A stretch of DNA of 43,374 nt from the NCBI GenBank assembly GCA_003427395.1, contig BFEA01000013.1:3159361-3202734 (forward strand), written 5' to 3'. The position numbers were made by a program, and so were the translations under genes. Each line of letters begins with the position of its first letter. Position 1 is the stretch's first letter. Positions 30,531 through 40,375 of this stretch are shown one piece after another. The notes under the pieces are model-generated. The model was not told where the DNA came from and made no database searches. It saw nothing but the letters and a program-made list of their open reading frames with translations. This DNA comes from Chara braunii. Taxonomy: Eukaryota; Streptophyta; Charophyceae; Charales; Characeae.

Positions 30531-31430
30531 TGGTGGAAGCCTACAAGGAAGACCCCATCACGATGGACACCATGTGCAAACTTGAGGCTAGAGATAAGGC
30601 CTCACCAAATGATTTTGTCATGGTGGATGGGTTACTCTTTCTTGAGAAGGCAGGATTTAAGAGATCAGTTGTTCCATGTAATGAAATTTTGCGTAGTTTA
30701 TTTTTAGGCGAGTGCCACGACGCGACCGAACAGTTCGGCTACAAAAAGGTGAGTGCTAACTTAGTACAACATTTTTGGTGGCCTGGTGTGCTTGACAAAG
30801 CAAAGAAGTACGTACAAACTTGTCAAGTCTGTCTGCGGGACAAGCCGCGAACTCAAGCCCCGTTTGGGTTAATCAAGCCCTTGCCCATTCCTGCCGATCC
30901 CGAACAGAGCATATTCATGGACTCCACACTCATGACCAACAAGAGTGGCAAGAGACACATCTTCGTCATAGTTGACAGGTTTACTAAGTCCGTTAGACTA
31001 ATAGCCATGCCGGAAACAGCGAGGACAAATCATGTCATCAAGTTATTTATGGATAACTGGGTGTGTGATTTTGGACTGACCAAGTCCATCGTCAGTGATA
31101 GACATGCCCGTTTCACCAGCGAAATATGGAAGAAGGCTGCTGAACAGATGGGCAGCCAACTCCAAATGACTTCGGGGAATCATCCCGAAGCCAACGGTCA
31201 AGCTGAAGAGATGAACCGTATGGTGCGGCATCTGATGAGGCATTACATTGAGCCCGCTGGCGTCAGTCTTAATCAGCTGCATTTGGGGTGGAAGCCTAGA
31301 TCTACTCTAGACTTCCTCCTGCCTAAAAAAATTTGCTGCAACTCCTGGAACCATAGAAGTTATTGCAGCAGGTTCTCGAGTACATTGAGAAATCTCAAGA
31401 AGCAATGATTGCTTATGAGAACAAACATTG
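30530..31430 (+). pseudogene. Integrase of element 4
   Basis: One frame holds the zinc domain ECHDATEQFGYKK (second His replaced by Gln) and TCQVC, the core Asp in FMDSTLM, Asp in SIVSDRHARF and Glu in NGQAEEMNR. After IEPAGVSLNQLHLGWKPRS the frame shifts and most of the part before the C-terminal module is missing or scrambled (31300-31500). The zinc-domain change alone could impair function. Confidence 0.85.
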
Positions 31431-31973
31431 ACGATAGTCCACACTTAAGGTAGGGGAATGTGTTTAGGTCAAGGCTAGTGAGCTAGGACAAGAGTTCGAC
31501 ATCTCTAATGCCTCAGCACTTCGGTCCTAGGGAAGTCTTGGATATCATGGGTAGTGAGTTGGACGGTCCCTCGTACATTGTACGAATCCCTGGTCACTTG
31601 CGTACTTACCCTGTGTTTCATGCCTCAAAGCTTGCACCTTTAGATGAGACACAGCAGTTCCCATCAAGGAGATCAATGCTGCCCCCAACCATGGATGGCC
31701 ACGTGGACCTCGACAGCATTTTCGAGCACAGAGATATGCTTGTTCCCAAGCCTGTGGGTAGAGGAAGACTGTCGAAACCCAAGAGGGAGTACCGGGTCAG
31801 ATTCAGGCATCAAACGGATCCAAAAGAAGACCGATGGTTCACATGAGAGGAAATTCAGGTATCAAACGGATCCAAAAGAAGATCGATGGTTCACAAGAGA
31901 GGAACTGGTTGAAACAGCACCTCAAATCGTGGCAGATTATGACAGAAGGTTAAACGGGAAGGCTCCTGATTAA
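31431..31973 (+). pseudogene. Integrase C-terminus and chromodomain-like tail of element 4
   Basis: Reads FGPREVLDIMGSELDGPSYI, PGHLRTYPVFHASKL, then a chromodomain-like segment (YRVRFRHQTDPKEDRWF). A 52-bp tandem duplication (31801-31904) repeats part of this and shifts the frame; the second copy continues TREELVETAPQIVADYDR to TAA at 31971-31973. Confidence 0.85.
31801..31904. repeat. 52-bp tandem duplication in the chromodomain region
   Basis: 31801-31852 and 31853-31904 share ATTCAGGYATCAAACGGATC and the sequence after it, differing by a few bases. 52 is not a multiple of three, so the frame changes. Confidence 0.9.
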
Positions 31974-32176
31974 GAAGCATCTCAACGGCCTTTCGAAGCT
32001 AACGGGGATGGAATGTGAGGAATGTGCCCTCGCGGGGCCCTAGCCAACATGCACATGATCGAGGTTGTGGCCCCCAACAAGCATCATGCCTGCCCTAAGT
32101 GAAGGCGGGCCTGAATATCCACGAGAGGCCCTTATACCAACATTTTCCAAGGTGGGTATCAGACAGTTGCAGCACA
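31974..32176. other. 3' end of element 4, possible LTR start at 32014
   Basis: ACGGGGATGGAA (purine-rich) precedes TGTGAGGAATGTGCC at 32014. This would be an LTR start, with repeat B forming the rest of that LTR. There is no second copy of 32014-32176 in the window to confirm this. Confidence 0.4.
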
Positions 32177-32968
32177 CCAGTTGGTTGAAGTGCAACGTGA
32201 GCCTCTCTCTGGGCTCCTTCCAGAAACAGCAGCTATGTTAGCCAGTTGAGCCCAGAGTCGGGTGGTTGTGCCCTGGGCACACGCAGTGTGAGGCCGACAC
32301 ATCACGAAGTGGCCGCCGACGAATCAGAATGCAGCATTGTCGTCACAGAGGCCCAACGAGCCAATAAGAAAACGACAAGCACTTCGAGCCTGAAGGCTGC
32401 CTGGACGTGCCCAACCAGAAAGGGCCTAGGCCCCCAATTGTCGGATAGGGCCTGGACACAGACATTGGGGCCCGACTGGAAGCTACTGGGAGCTTCCTCA
32501 GCCAGGTCCACGCAGCCAAACAGAGGTCGTGACTTCCATATAAGAAGGTCACTGGCCACAGGCTGGCATTCTGGCCTAAGGAAGCAATGCGAACACACTG
32601 CTGCGTTACTGCGCAAGTGTTTGCATGCGCGCTGCTGGCTGGGGCGCATGCGGGCGCTATGCGGTGCAAGGTGCGTTGCACGGCAGCGGGCGAACGGCAG
32701 CCATAGCCGGGCTGCAGGGGCGCATGCAGGTGGCAGGCGGAGGTCTTCGGGTAGGCGGCGCACGAGTGGGTGGTCAAGGTCTAATGAGGGGAGGAGAGAG
32801 AAAGTACCTGGTGCATGTGGGAGGTCGGCTTTGGTGTTGGCGTCATGTACATTGGTCTTCAACGTTGGAGGGATCCTGTTGCAAGAATGTAAATAGGCTA
32901 GATACGCTCAATAGAGTAGGCTGGGCGCTAGGCGCCAAACAGAGATGAGCGACATTAGATACTGTGTC
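32177..32968 (+). repeat. 0.8-kb dispersed repeat, copy B
   Basis: Aligns with copy A along its length and ends at ACTGTGT, directly before integrase sequence of element 6. It has a CATATAAG TATA-like box near 32538 (copy A: CATACAGG). A 217-codon open frame (32246-32896) has no family match that I recognise; its composition (Arg, Ala, Gly, Ser) suggests chance. Position suggests it is the main part of the element 4 3' LTR. Confidence 0.75.
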
Positions 32969-32977
32969 GCAAGTTGA

Positions 32978-34250
32978 GACTCTTTATGTCAGAGTGTCAT
33001 GATGCTCGTGGTCACTTCGGAACCCTCAAATCTTATGTGGCCCTATCGCACAGGTTCTTATGGAAAGAGACGAGGAGTGATATGATGCACTAACCTGTGA
33101 GTTGTGTCGTAGGAACAAGGTCGTATGCAAACCTCCCCTTGGCCTACTCAAACCACTTCCCATCCCTGAGGCACCTGCACAGTCAGTATCTATTCACTTG
33201 ACTGATTTGGGTAGTACCACTCCTCGTGGTATGCGTCAGGTTATGGTTTGTGTGGACAGGTTCTCCAAGTATGCAGAATTCATCCCTTTGCCAGGAGAAG
33301 CCAAAGTCCCTGTCGTGCAAGCGGCATTTGCAGACAGGTGGGTTACACATCATGGACCACCCACCTTCATTGTCAGTGATCGAGATCCCGGTTGCAGACA
33401 TGAATGGCAGTCCTAATGCAAAAACTACCTTCATTCATGCCTGGATATGACATCTGGTCGTCACCCTGAAGCCAATGGACGGGCTGAAGTGATGAACCAG
33501 ATTCTATTCCAGATGATGTGTCCTGTGATCAGTCCAGATCAGCAGGACTGGGATCTGCACTTGGGTCATGCACAACTAGTGTACAACACTTTTGTCCACT
33601 CCTCTACCGGTTTCACACCCTTCTGGTTACACTGGGGTCGTGAGCCACGACAGCCTCTCGATGATATCATCGACAAGGCTACCCATGCACTAACACCTGG
33701 AGTTGCAGAGTTCACCAGGCGTTATCGTATGGATATTGAGCACACCCGTGCCAACCTGCTCAAAACCCAAAAGGCTATGATTCATCAGGCTAATAGGCAC
33801 CGTCAACCCCTCTACGATTCACACAGGTGACTGGGTTTGTGTGCTCAACTGTGAGCTGTCATTCGAGGTCCATGGTAGGTTTTAGATACTGTGGGAGCTG
33901 ATCCCTTGGACCATCCTATGTTGTCGACCTCCATCTACATCTACAAACCTATCCGGTATTCCATGCATCTAAGTTGTTGCCTTTCACATCAGCTGATGCA
34001 TTTCCGGACAAACCCCCTTAGTTCGGTCCACCGATCCCTGGCAAGGGATATGAAGTGGAGTGGATTGAGGATGAGATGGGCACATGTCCAGATATGCAGT
34101 ATCTTGTGAAGTTCCTATACCAGCCTCACACTCAGGATTGCTGGTTCACATGCAGGGAACTCCTCAAGACAGCCAAGTCGGTTGTCCTAAAGTATGAGGC
34201 AGCCAAGAAGGGACAATCCCTTCGACGCTCTGCACATCCACACCCCTAGC
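32978..34250 (+). pseudogene. Element 6: integrase and chromodomain fragment
   Basis: Begins within the zinc domain (ECHDARGHFGTLKS), then RNKVVCKPPLGLLKPLPIPE. The first core Asp is replaced: SIHLTDLG. The second is in IVSDRDPG, followed by a frameshift, then TSGRHPEANGRAEVMNQ holds the Glu. The C-terminal part is scattered over two frames; from about 34055 a chromodomain-like end (YLVKFLYQPHTQDCWFTCREL) runs to TAG 34247-34249. RT and gag are absent. It is a fourth family, cut on the left where repeat B ends. Confidence 0.85.
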
Positions 34251-35755
34251 TCGGAGGTCCTCGCTCTGGGGGAGGGTAGGCCTGCAATGACTTGCTGATT
34301 CTGCAGCCTGCAGCCCGTCGACTCCAGGCTGTAACATAGGTAGACTGGATTCATAATTTTGTTTGGCTGAGTGCTAACCGAGATATCTGACTGTGAGGGA
34401 AATTTGTGAGGGACATATCTATAAATTTGGGAAAATACACACCAGTACTAACTCGAATTCCTCCAGCTACCCTAACTCTGAATGGCAGACCCGGGCTACC
34501 ACTAGGACAAACAAGCCGCAAGGCCTATGCTGTTAGACTGGTCCTACAGCCTATAGCCGGGTAGGGAGAGGCCCTAGAGACCGAACGAAAACGGTATCGA
34601 TCGGTCCAGTCAGACCCATCTAGGTTGAGTCTAGGCTAGGGTAGTCCTATTAATAGAATTAGGAAGTCTGTTCGAGGCTTTTGGCAGTTGGTACTGTGCA
34701 CATCGCGGCGATGCAACGCATGAAGTGGAGTGGTACAACTTCAACGTTGGAGGAGACAGACATAGCCAGACCCCCGAAGCGCAGGGCATAGCTGGGACCT
34801 TCGCTGTTCTCTGACAGCACGCGAGGCTGTCCAGAGGTCTGGGCTATCTGAGGTCTGTTGGGAGCAGGAGAAGTTGGTGCCTTGTCGAGCCCTCCTTAGG
34901 AGTAGGGTTTCACGGTAGTGGCGCTGCGGCCATAGCTGCAGAAGAGATTATCTTTGTCAGGAGAGGTGGCGCCATTGGATGGCTGTTAGCCGTCGCAACC
35001 TGGCTGCGGGACCGCGGGGTAAGAATTTAAGGGGAGTTGCCCACCCCAGTGAAATTACTCCGTGGGATAGTGATGATTGAGAATTTTGGGGGGAATCCTG
35101 ATTGAATGTTTATCAGGAGAAAACCTATCGTTGCGTAACCAACGAGGGGTACTGTTGTTAAATAACAATGCGGTGGGCCGTAGTCCTGGCCTGATCAGCC
35201 AGGCTATGGTGGCTCAAGGTGGAGACCTAGCCTTTCTGTACTAGACTGCAGAAAGAGCTGAGCGGATATTAAGTATACATATATACTTATGTGTATTTGA
35301 TTGCGAGAGATTTTGAGAAGGAAGGCGAGAATGCCTTCAAAGGTCTCGATTAAGGCCCGCGTCCCTAGTTTTTGCCAGGACTAGGGACACCCTACGAAGA
35401 TCCTCACATGGGAGGCCTTCAGGCACTTCATCTTCATCAGAGACTGTGGTGCTGGTCTTCTTCTTCATCCTCTGAGAGGCGCTTGGCCTTAGAGGCCTGT
35501 TTCAGGGTGGCGCTTCCCTCTGGACGTAGTATTTGAGTGGTGCTGGTTGTTTCGGGGGTTCTGGGGTAGTGGATAGCAGTTGCTCAGGGTTGGGGGAGAA
35601 GCACTCCTCACTTCTGAGTTGCGCATCTCAGTTCTGAGATTGTTCTGGCAAACGAGAGTAAATCAACAGACTCGCTAGACGAAGCGTCTCTATCGATCCT
35701 CAGAGGCCATACGCCAGATGCACGAAAACTACCAATTATGATGATATGGTCCAAT
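34251..35755. other. Putative element 6 LTR and unassigned sequence
   Basis: CTCGGAGGTCCTCG (34250-34263) and CTCTGGGGGAGGGTAG are the likely pre-LTR palindrome and polypurine tract, with the LTR possibly starting TGCAATGAC at 34283. A TATAAATTT box lies near 34429. No coding motifs seen. Perfect hairpins occur at 35270-35289 (arms TAAGTATA/TATACTTA) and 35361-35388 (arms GTCCCTAGT/ACTAGGGAC). The LTR 3' end is not defined. Confidence 0.4.
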
Positions 35756-36141
35756 CCTCATGGTGACATGAGGCGCAAAAGCGCGCATTGTTTTCGCCTA
35801 AGGTAATTTCGTTGCCTTACTTTCTAGGTGACTAGAAATAGGAAACTCCACTGTATGCGGGAACTCCTCGAATAGATAGAATGAATCTAATTTCTAGATA
35901 GTAAGTTATAGTAATTAAATTCAATTAGAGGGCAATCCACAGGAAACCAACATATATTAGTGTAGGATCCTCAAAGACTTTACGTCGAGTTTAATAAATA
36001 GTGGTAATACTGTGTGTGAACTATCTTTGCTTCATTGTTTTTTGGATGTGATCTACTCGGCTTTCCTTTGTGCCTGATTGTGAGGACTAAGGAATGAATT
36101 ATACTTCCAGTGTACTCTGTCATATCGCATGGTTAAGTCTT
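35756..36141 (+). ncRNA. Possible group I intron-like structured RNA
   Basis: Two 7-bp stems capped by GTGA (GNRA) tetraloops: 35756-35773 (CCTCATG/CATGAGG) and 35821-35838 (TTTCTAG/CTAGAAA). They are followed in order by TGCGGGAACTCC (35855-35866, like element P), GAGGGCAATCCACAG (35928-35942, like Q, with AA on both sides of the P4/P5 junction) and TCAAAGACT (35971-35979, like R). AAGACTT (35974-35980) could pair with AAGTCTT (36135-36141) as P7. P4 has one mismatch and the J8/7 sequence is not recognised, so it would be a degenerate or misread core. The AT-rich composition would fit an organelle intron. Low confidence. Confidence 0.3.
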
Positions 36142-36440
36142 CCGCTGTGTTTCTCTCTCCCTGTGCGGTGTGATACTCCCATCCTCTCCCCTTCCTTCTG
36201 TGTATGTATGGGCGTACCTGGAAGTCTATGTAAGCGAGTGTTGGTCTTTTGACAACAAGCAACCAGGTTCATAACAACAACGAGTATCTTCCAGGGAAAC
36301 ACATCCAGTAGTGGCCGCTAACCCCACACCTTCTCAACAAACAACTTAGGTTGCTGACCCCACCTTCGCCCTGCAGACTCGTCCGGATCAAGAGATGTGT
36401 CTAAGTCCTCTGAAGAGCTAGAGCAAGAATGGGCTGAGAA
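36142..36440. other. Unassigned spacer before element 5
   Basis: No gene or repeat recognised. Contains CT-rich and CAAC-rich stretches only. Confidence 0.4.
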
Positions 36441-37830
36441 GGACATATTAGCATCCTGACAATGGCAGAAGCAGGGAAGATGATTGTGGTAGAAGTCTAT
36501 GTAGGAAGCCGTAGGGCACTTGCATACATCAGCTCTACTCGCAATTACATTAGTTGCACTTGTCTAGAGAGGCAGCATTTAGAGAACCGGGTACAGCAAC
36601 TAAGTAGACCATCAATATCTACCCTAGCCAACAAGTAGCGGATACCGGTCAAAGACAATGCCAAGGACGTGGTTTCCACCATCTCCTATGTGGGAGGGCA
36701 AGTGAGGCATAATGTCTCATTTTCAGTGAGCAACAATTTGCCTTTAATATGCTATTGGGCATGTTCTACCTCGAGGTTGGCAAGCCCGAGCTTGACTCGG
36801 ACCGAAAAACCTGAAAGCTCAAGTTGTCCGTGGCAAGAGAAGAACGGCGAGAGGACATTTAATTCCTAGAGTATGGCAAACTCTTATGGTTGCTTGTGTG
36901 CGCATGCGTTCTATAATTACTACACACAAAACCAAGAGCAGGGCATGTACTGGTGTTTGTATCTTAGAAGGGGCGGGCCATCAAGACCCCTCAAGAGAGA
37001 AAAAGTTGTCATCAATATCTAGACCTTTCAGAAGAGCCATCAGAAGTCGTAAACAAGGAGATTGCCCACACGATAGAGATTATCCAAGGTACAAAAGTAC
37101 CTGGGGGTAGAATCTATAGGATGTCTCATGCAGAGTAAGATGCTCTTCGCCGACAAACGAATGAGCTAATAGAGAAGGGTTGGACCAGGCCAAGTACGTC
37201 CCCCTATGGTGCGCCTGCATTTTTTTTTCCCAAGAAAGGGGGTACGCTGGGGATGTGCATTGATCATAGGGGCCTCAATGCCATCACTATTAAGAATGTT
37301 GAGCCCCTACCTCACATCGACGACCTCTTGGATAGGGTGCAGGGGTGTAAGTACTTCAGCAAGATAGATTTGAGGTCCGAGTACCACCAAATACAGATTG
37401 ACCCAAGGATTCGGCACAAAAACGCATTTCGGACTCGACACGGTCTTTACGAGTTTGAGGTGATGCTTTTCGGTCTATGTAATGGCCTGGGTACATTCCA
37501 ACATGCGAAGAATAGGATCTTTCATGACTACTTGGATATGTTTATTGTCGTGTACGTTGATGATATACTCAACTTTAGTAGGGCTGTCGAGGAGGACACA
37601 CAACACTTAAGATATCGTGCTAGGTCTCCTTCGCAGCACAAGTACAAGATCAACTTGGAAAAATGTGATTTTGGTCACACCAGGATCTGGTATTTGGGTC
37701 ATGAAACCTCCACGCACAGCCTAAGGCTAGACGATGCAGACTGGTCACGTCCTTGGTCTGTGACTGAGGTTAGATTGTTCTTAAGGATGACGGACGACTA
37801 TGTCCGTTTTCTAATGACCCGCCAAAAGGC
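36440..37830 (+). mobile_element. Element 5: protease-RT fragment of the element 4 family
   Basis: Contains protease, linker and RT matching element 4 and nothing else; gag, RNase H and integrase are absent. Several stops and frameshifts. Limits are set by where similarity to element 4 begins and ends. Confidence 0.8.
36460..36870 (+). pseudogene. Protease of element 5
   Basis: Active-site region reads LAYISSTRNYIS (36525-36533): Tyr replaces the catalytic Asp, and Ile-Ser replaces Ser-Gly as in element 4. Downstream STLANK, then TAG at about 36636, and VVSTISYVGGQVRHNVSFSV match the element 4 protease. Non-functional. Confidence 0.75.
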
Positions 37831-37846
37831 CCAAAACACAGACTGA
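37090..37846 (+). pseudogene. RT of element 5
   Basis: Starts with PGGRIYRMSHAE; the 37253 frame gives CIDHRGLNAITIKN, motif A SKIDLRSEYHQ (Asp kept), MLFGLCNGLGTF, and motif C IVVYVDDILNF. It ends after EVRLFLRMTDDYVRF, before RNase H; the last codons to TGA 37844-37846 are not RT-like. It shows what element 4 lost near 29450: element 5 still has [10 protein letters not shown]. Confidence 0.85.
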
Positions 37847-38174
37847 GAACAGTGCTGATTTTCGGGATTTGCCACTGGAATGTATCCCTTGCTGAGATTC
37901 CCGCATTCTACTGTGATTTCTAAGTCTGTGTGTGTGTGCCTGCCAGAGATGAGCACTTTTTTTTGGAATTGGCACTTCACCCAACCCGCCCATAATTTTT
38001 TAAGCACCGCCCGCCCCAAAAAAACAAAAACAAAAAATCTCAAGGCGACCCAACCCACTCGAGTGTTTTTTTGAAAATTTCCACCCACACCCAACCCGCC
38101 CGTCACCCGTAAAAAACCTTTACCCTGACCCACCCACACCCGCGAGAACAAAATTACCCGCCCGCACCCGGTAC
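37847..38174. repeat. ACCCGCCC-rich stretch
   Basis: From about 37978 to 38200 the words CCCAACCCGCCC, CACCCACACCC and CCCGCCCGCACCC recur between A/T runs. On the other strand this reads GGGCGGGTTGGGT, a pattern typical of subterminal repeats in plant hAT-type DNA transposons. No TIR or 8-bp target duplication was found. Confidence 0.4.
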
Positions 38175-38513
38175 CTAGTTATTTTCCACCCGCACCCACC
38201 CATTCCCCATTGTCTCAGCCCCTTTGAACATTTGCACACACCATAGCAACATGACATCCTTGGACGACGACGCAAAACTTTGAAGCATCTCTGCCTGCAG
38301 AAATTCGAATCGCTCCACAAGTTTGAAATTGGGTAGTGCACCCAAGGCTTGCCACTTCCTGTGGTTAGGTCCGATCCCCGCTGTTTTAATGGGAGCGAAC
38401 ATCCCGATGTCTGGGCTGTGGTCCAGCTGCCACCAGTAGAGCGTGACACATTTTTTCAAGGAGGACCCCAAATTTTTAGTTGCCACTAGCACGACTCTTT
38501 TTTTCAAGGACAA
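38175..38513 (-). CDS. Hypothetical 112-codon frame, possibly an exon remnant
   Basis: The minus-strand frame reads VTLYWWQLDHSPDIGMFAPI, GIGPNHRKWQALGALPNFK and LVERFEFLQAEMLQSFASSS. Composition is protein-like, and it lies next to the hAT-like repeat, so it could be part of a DNA transposon gene or captured host exon. I do not recognise the family. Confidence 0.3.
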   Translation of the reverse strand: MSLKKRVVLVATKNLGSSLKKCVTLYWWQLDHSPDIGMFAPIKTAGIGPNHRKWQALGALPNFKLVERFEFLQAEMLQSFASSSKDVMLLWCVQMFKGAETMGNGWVRVENN

Positions 38514-39343
38514 TAACTTTTTTTCCCAGGGGCCCCAGGGTGGAGACTTTCCGTTTCCTGGGCCTCCAACCTTTGTAGTCCACAGATGGACCGCAACTGG
38601 GAAATAGGGGGTGGGGGGTCGGGGGAAGGGTTCTTATGGGTTGTCCTGGGTCTGTGGGTCGGGTGACCCGGTGTCGGGACTGGTGAGTCCCGAAGAACTT
38701 CCCATCACTCGAGAGAGGATTAGGCCGCAAGAGGAAGCAATGCCCGGGGCGAGAACCACAGGGGGCAAGAACTAAGCGGCGGCAAGCGAGCGAGCGCAAG
38801 AGCAGGAGCACATAGAACATAGCAGGAGGCCGGGAGGGCCATTGGAATGCAATAAGNCTAAGGCCAAAGGGCCCTTTGAACTAGCAATTGCAGCACGNCA
38901 GCAATAAGGGAATGAGGAAGTCGAGGGATGGGCGGCNAGAAACNGCGCGAAGCTAGGAAANGAGGGGCCAACGTGGGGGCCACCTACGGGAGCCTCGGAA
39001 CAGAGGCACACAACCAAAGAGATCGGCACGCACAAGGCGCGAGGAAAGACTAAGGAGAGGGGTCGCTATGGGACGACAAGACGGCCAAGGGGCATGGGAC
39101 ACCTCGGGGAAAGGCACCCGGGGCCACGTAGGACTAAGTAAAAATGATGGCGTCCAGGGCGAAATGTGTCGGGGACCACCAACGGGACTAGGTGTCGGGG
39201 ACCACCGGCGGGACTAAGTGTCGGGGACCACCGACGGGACTAAGTGTCGGGGACCACCAACGGGATAAGTGGTGGGGACATGTGAAAATCCCAAGAAGAA
39301 ACGGCGGCACCGCATGAAGAAAAAATAATAAATGCAAGGTGCA
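38514..39343. other. Non-coding, N-containing stretch with 26-bp repeats
   Basis: No gene seen. Single Ns at 38857, 38898, 38937, 38944 and 38961 mark ambiguous consensus, probably a repeat with collapsed copies. Purine-rich; ends with the GTCGGGGACCACC array. Confidence 0.5.
39167..39269. repeat. 26-bp tandem repeat, four copies
   Basis: Units at 39167, 39193, 39219 and 39245 share TGTCGGGGACCACC followed by a variable dinucleotide and CGGGACTAAG. A related TGTCGGGGACCA occurs at about 40580. Confidence 0.95.
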
Positions 39344-39367
39344 CCGTCAAGATCGACATCTTGACGG
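39344..39367 (+). repeat. Hairpin, unit 1
   Basis: Perfect 10-bp arms CCGTCAAGAT and ATCTTGACGG, loop CGAC. In unit 2 (40741-40769) the arms extend to 13 bp (CACCGTCAAGATC / GATCTAGACGGTG, one mismatch, loop GAG). Confidence 0.9.
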
Positions 39368-39380
39368 CCAAGAATATTAG

Positions 39381-39406
39381 CACCACTAGTGCAAGTACTA
39401 GTGGTG
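39381..39406 (+). repeat. ACTAGT hairpin, unit 1
   Basis: Perfect 10-bp arms CACCACTAGT and ACTAGTGGTG, loop GCAAGT. Unit 2 has CCACTAGTG / CACTAGTGG with loop CAAA at 40783-40804. Confidence 0.9.
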
Positions 39407-39629
39407 ACAAACGGGAAGGTCAAAAGGAAAAGGAAAAGTAAAGAAACCTGAAGTGGGAGGCATGGGAGCAATCCGAAAAATCTCGGATCAGCCTCCNTAA
39501 GGAAAATAAAGTCAAATAAGACCCCATGTGAAAAATAGCCCTCCGGGAGAAAATCGGAGTAGGAGGGACCATTGTGGGAGGAGTGTAGGAGTAAAAGGAG
39601 GCTCCCATGGNCATGGGAAGGCCATTATT

Positions 39630-39653
39630 GCAGTCCGAGAAATAACGGACTGC
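39630..39653 (+). repeat. GCAGTCCG hairpin, first copy
   Basis: Perfect 8-bp arms GCAGTCCG and CGGACTGC around the 8-nt loop AGAAATAA. The same arms occur at 40188-40211 (loop AGTTGCAA) and 40349-40372 (loop AGAAATTA). Confidence 0.9.
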
Positions 39654-40054
39654 ACCTTGGGCATAGGGAGGGCCAAAACTAAGGAAGAGGCTAAAAAAGG
39701 GCCTTAACGGCCACTTGACACTTGGCATGCTAGAAAAAAGAGAAAAAAGAAAAGAAAATGGGGGAGAATAAGACAAAAAAAGTGAAAGGGAGTGAGTGAG
39801 TTGGCCGTCAGTAGGAACTGCCATAGGTAGGGACTGGCAGGTCCCTACTGTCCAAGAAAGGAGGAGAAAAGAAAAGNAAAGAAAAGAGAAAAAGGCCTTA
39901 ACGGTCAAAAACGGTCACTTGGGGAGATTCATCCGTGACCAGATTCATTCTGGAATATGACGGTTACAAAGGACTTGGATTTTCTTTGATTTTTGCAGAG
40001 AAAATCAAAGAAAATCAAGGCCTCTTGCAACCGGAATAAAACGGAATACATGCA

Positions 40055-40375
40055 TGAGGAGAAACACATATTTTAGGAGCATCCGGAGCCAAAATTAAGG
40101 CCGGATGCACTTGGGAATTGGCTGTTTCTTTTTCTTTTGAGTAGGGGCTAGTTGTAGGGGATTGGGGCCAAGGAATTGACCCCCATTGCAGTCCGAGTTG
40201 CAACGGACTGCATGGGGGAGAGAAAACACATGTTCTAGGTGCATCCGGAGCCAATATTGAGCCCGGATGCACTAGAAAATTTAACGCTTCATTTTTTCTT
40301 AACATGGGGCAAGTTGTGAGGCTGTGGGTATAGAAAACAGCCATGACTGCAGTCCGAGAAATTACGGACTGCATG
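40055..40375 (+). repeat. 161-bp tandem unit, two copies, each with two hairpins
   Basis: Each copy has a GCATCCGG/CCGGATGC stem (40079-40108; 40240-40271) with a 14-nt loop and a GCAGTCCG/CGGACTGC stem (40188-40211; 40349-40372) with an 8-nt loop. The copies diverge between stems. Confidence 0.85.

Larger units (their letters stand above)
26715..31973 (+). mobile_element. Element 4: third Ty3/gypsy family with mitochondrial insert
   Basis: Gag, protease, RT, RNase H, integrase and chromodomain-like tail in Ty3/gypsy order. Proteins differ from elements 1-3 and B but match element 5. Damage includes stops at 27282, 28135, 28929 and 29390, a 17-bp loss near 29450, replacement of the RT/RNase H joint by atp1 sequence (29883-30059), a large loss in the integrase C-terminus and a 52-bp duplication in the tail. 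A possible 3' LTR start (TGTGAGGAATG after a purine run) is at 32014. Confidence 0.85.

Noticed and set aside
32246-32896. 217-codon frame in repeat B as a real protein
   Set aside because: Arg/Ala/Ser-rich, overlaps long frames on the other strand, and no family motif recognised. Copy A has stops in the corresponding frame.
39167-39269. CRISPR-like array
   Set aside because: Units are contiguous 26-bp tandem copies without spacers, in eukaryotic repeat DNA.
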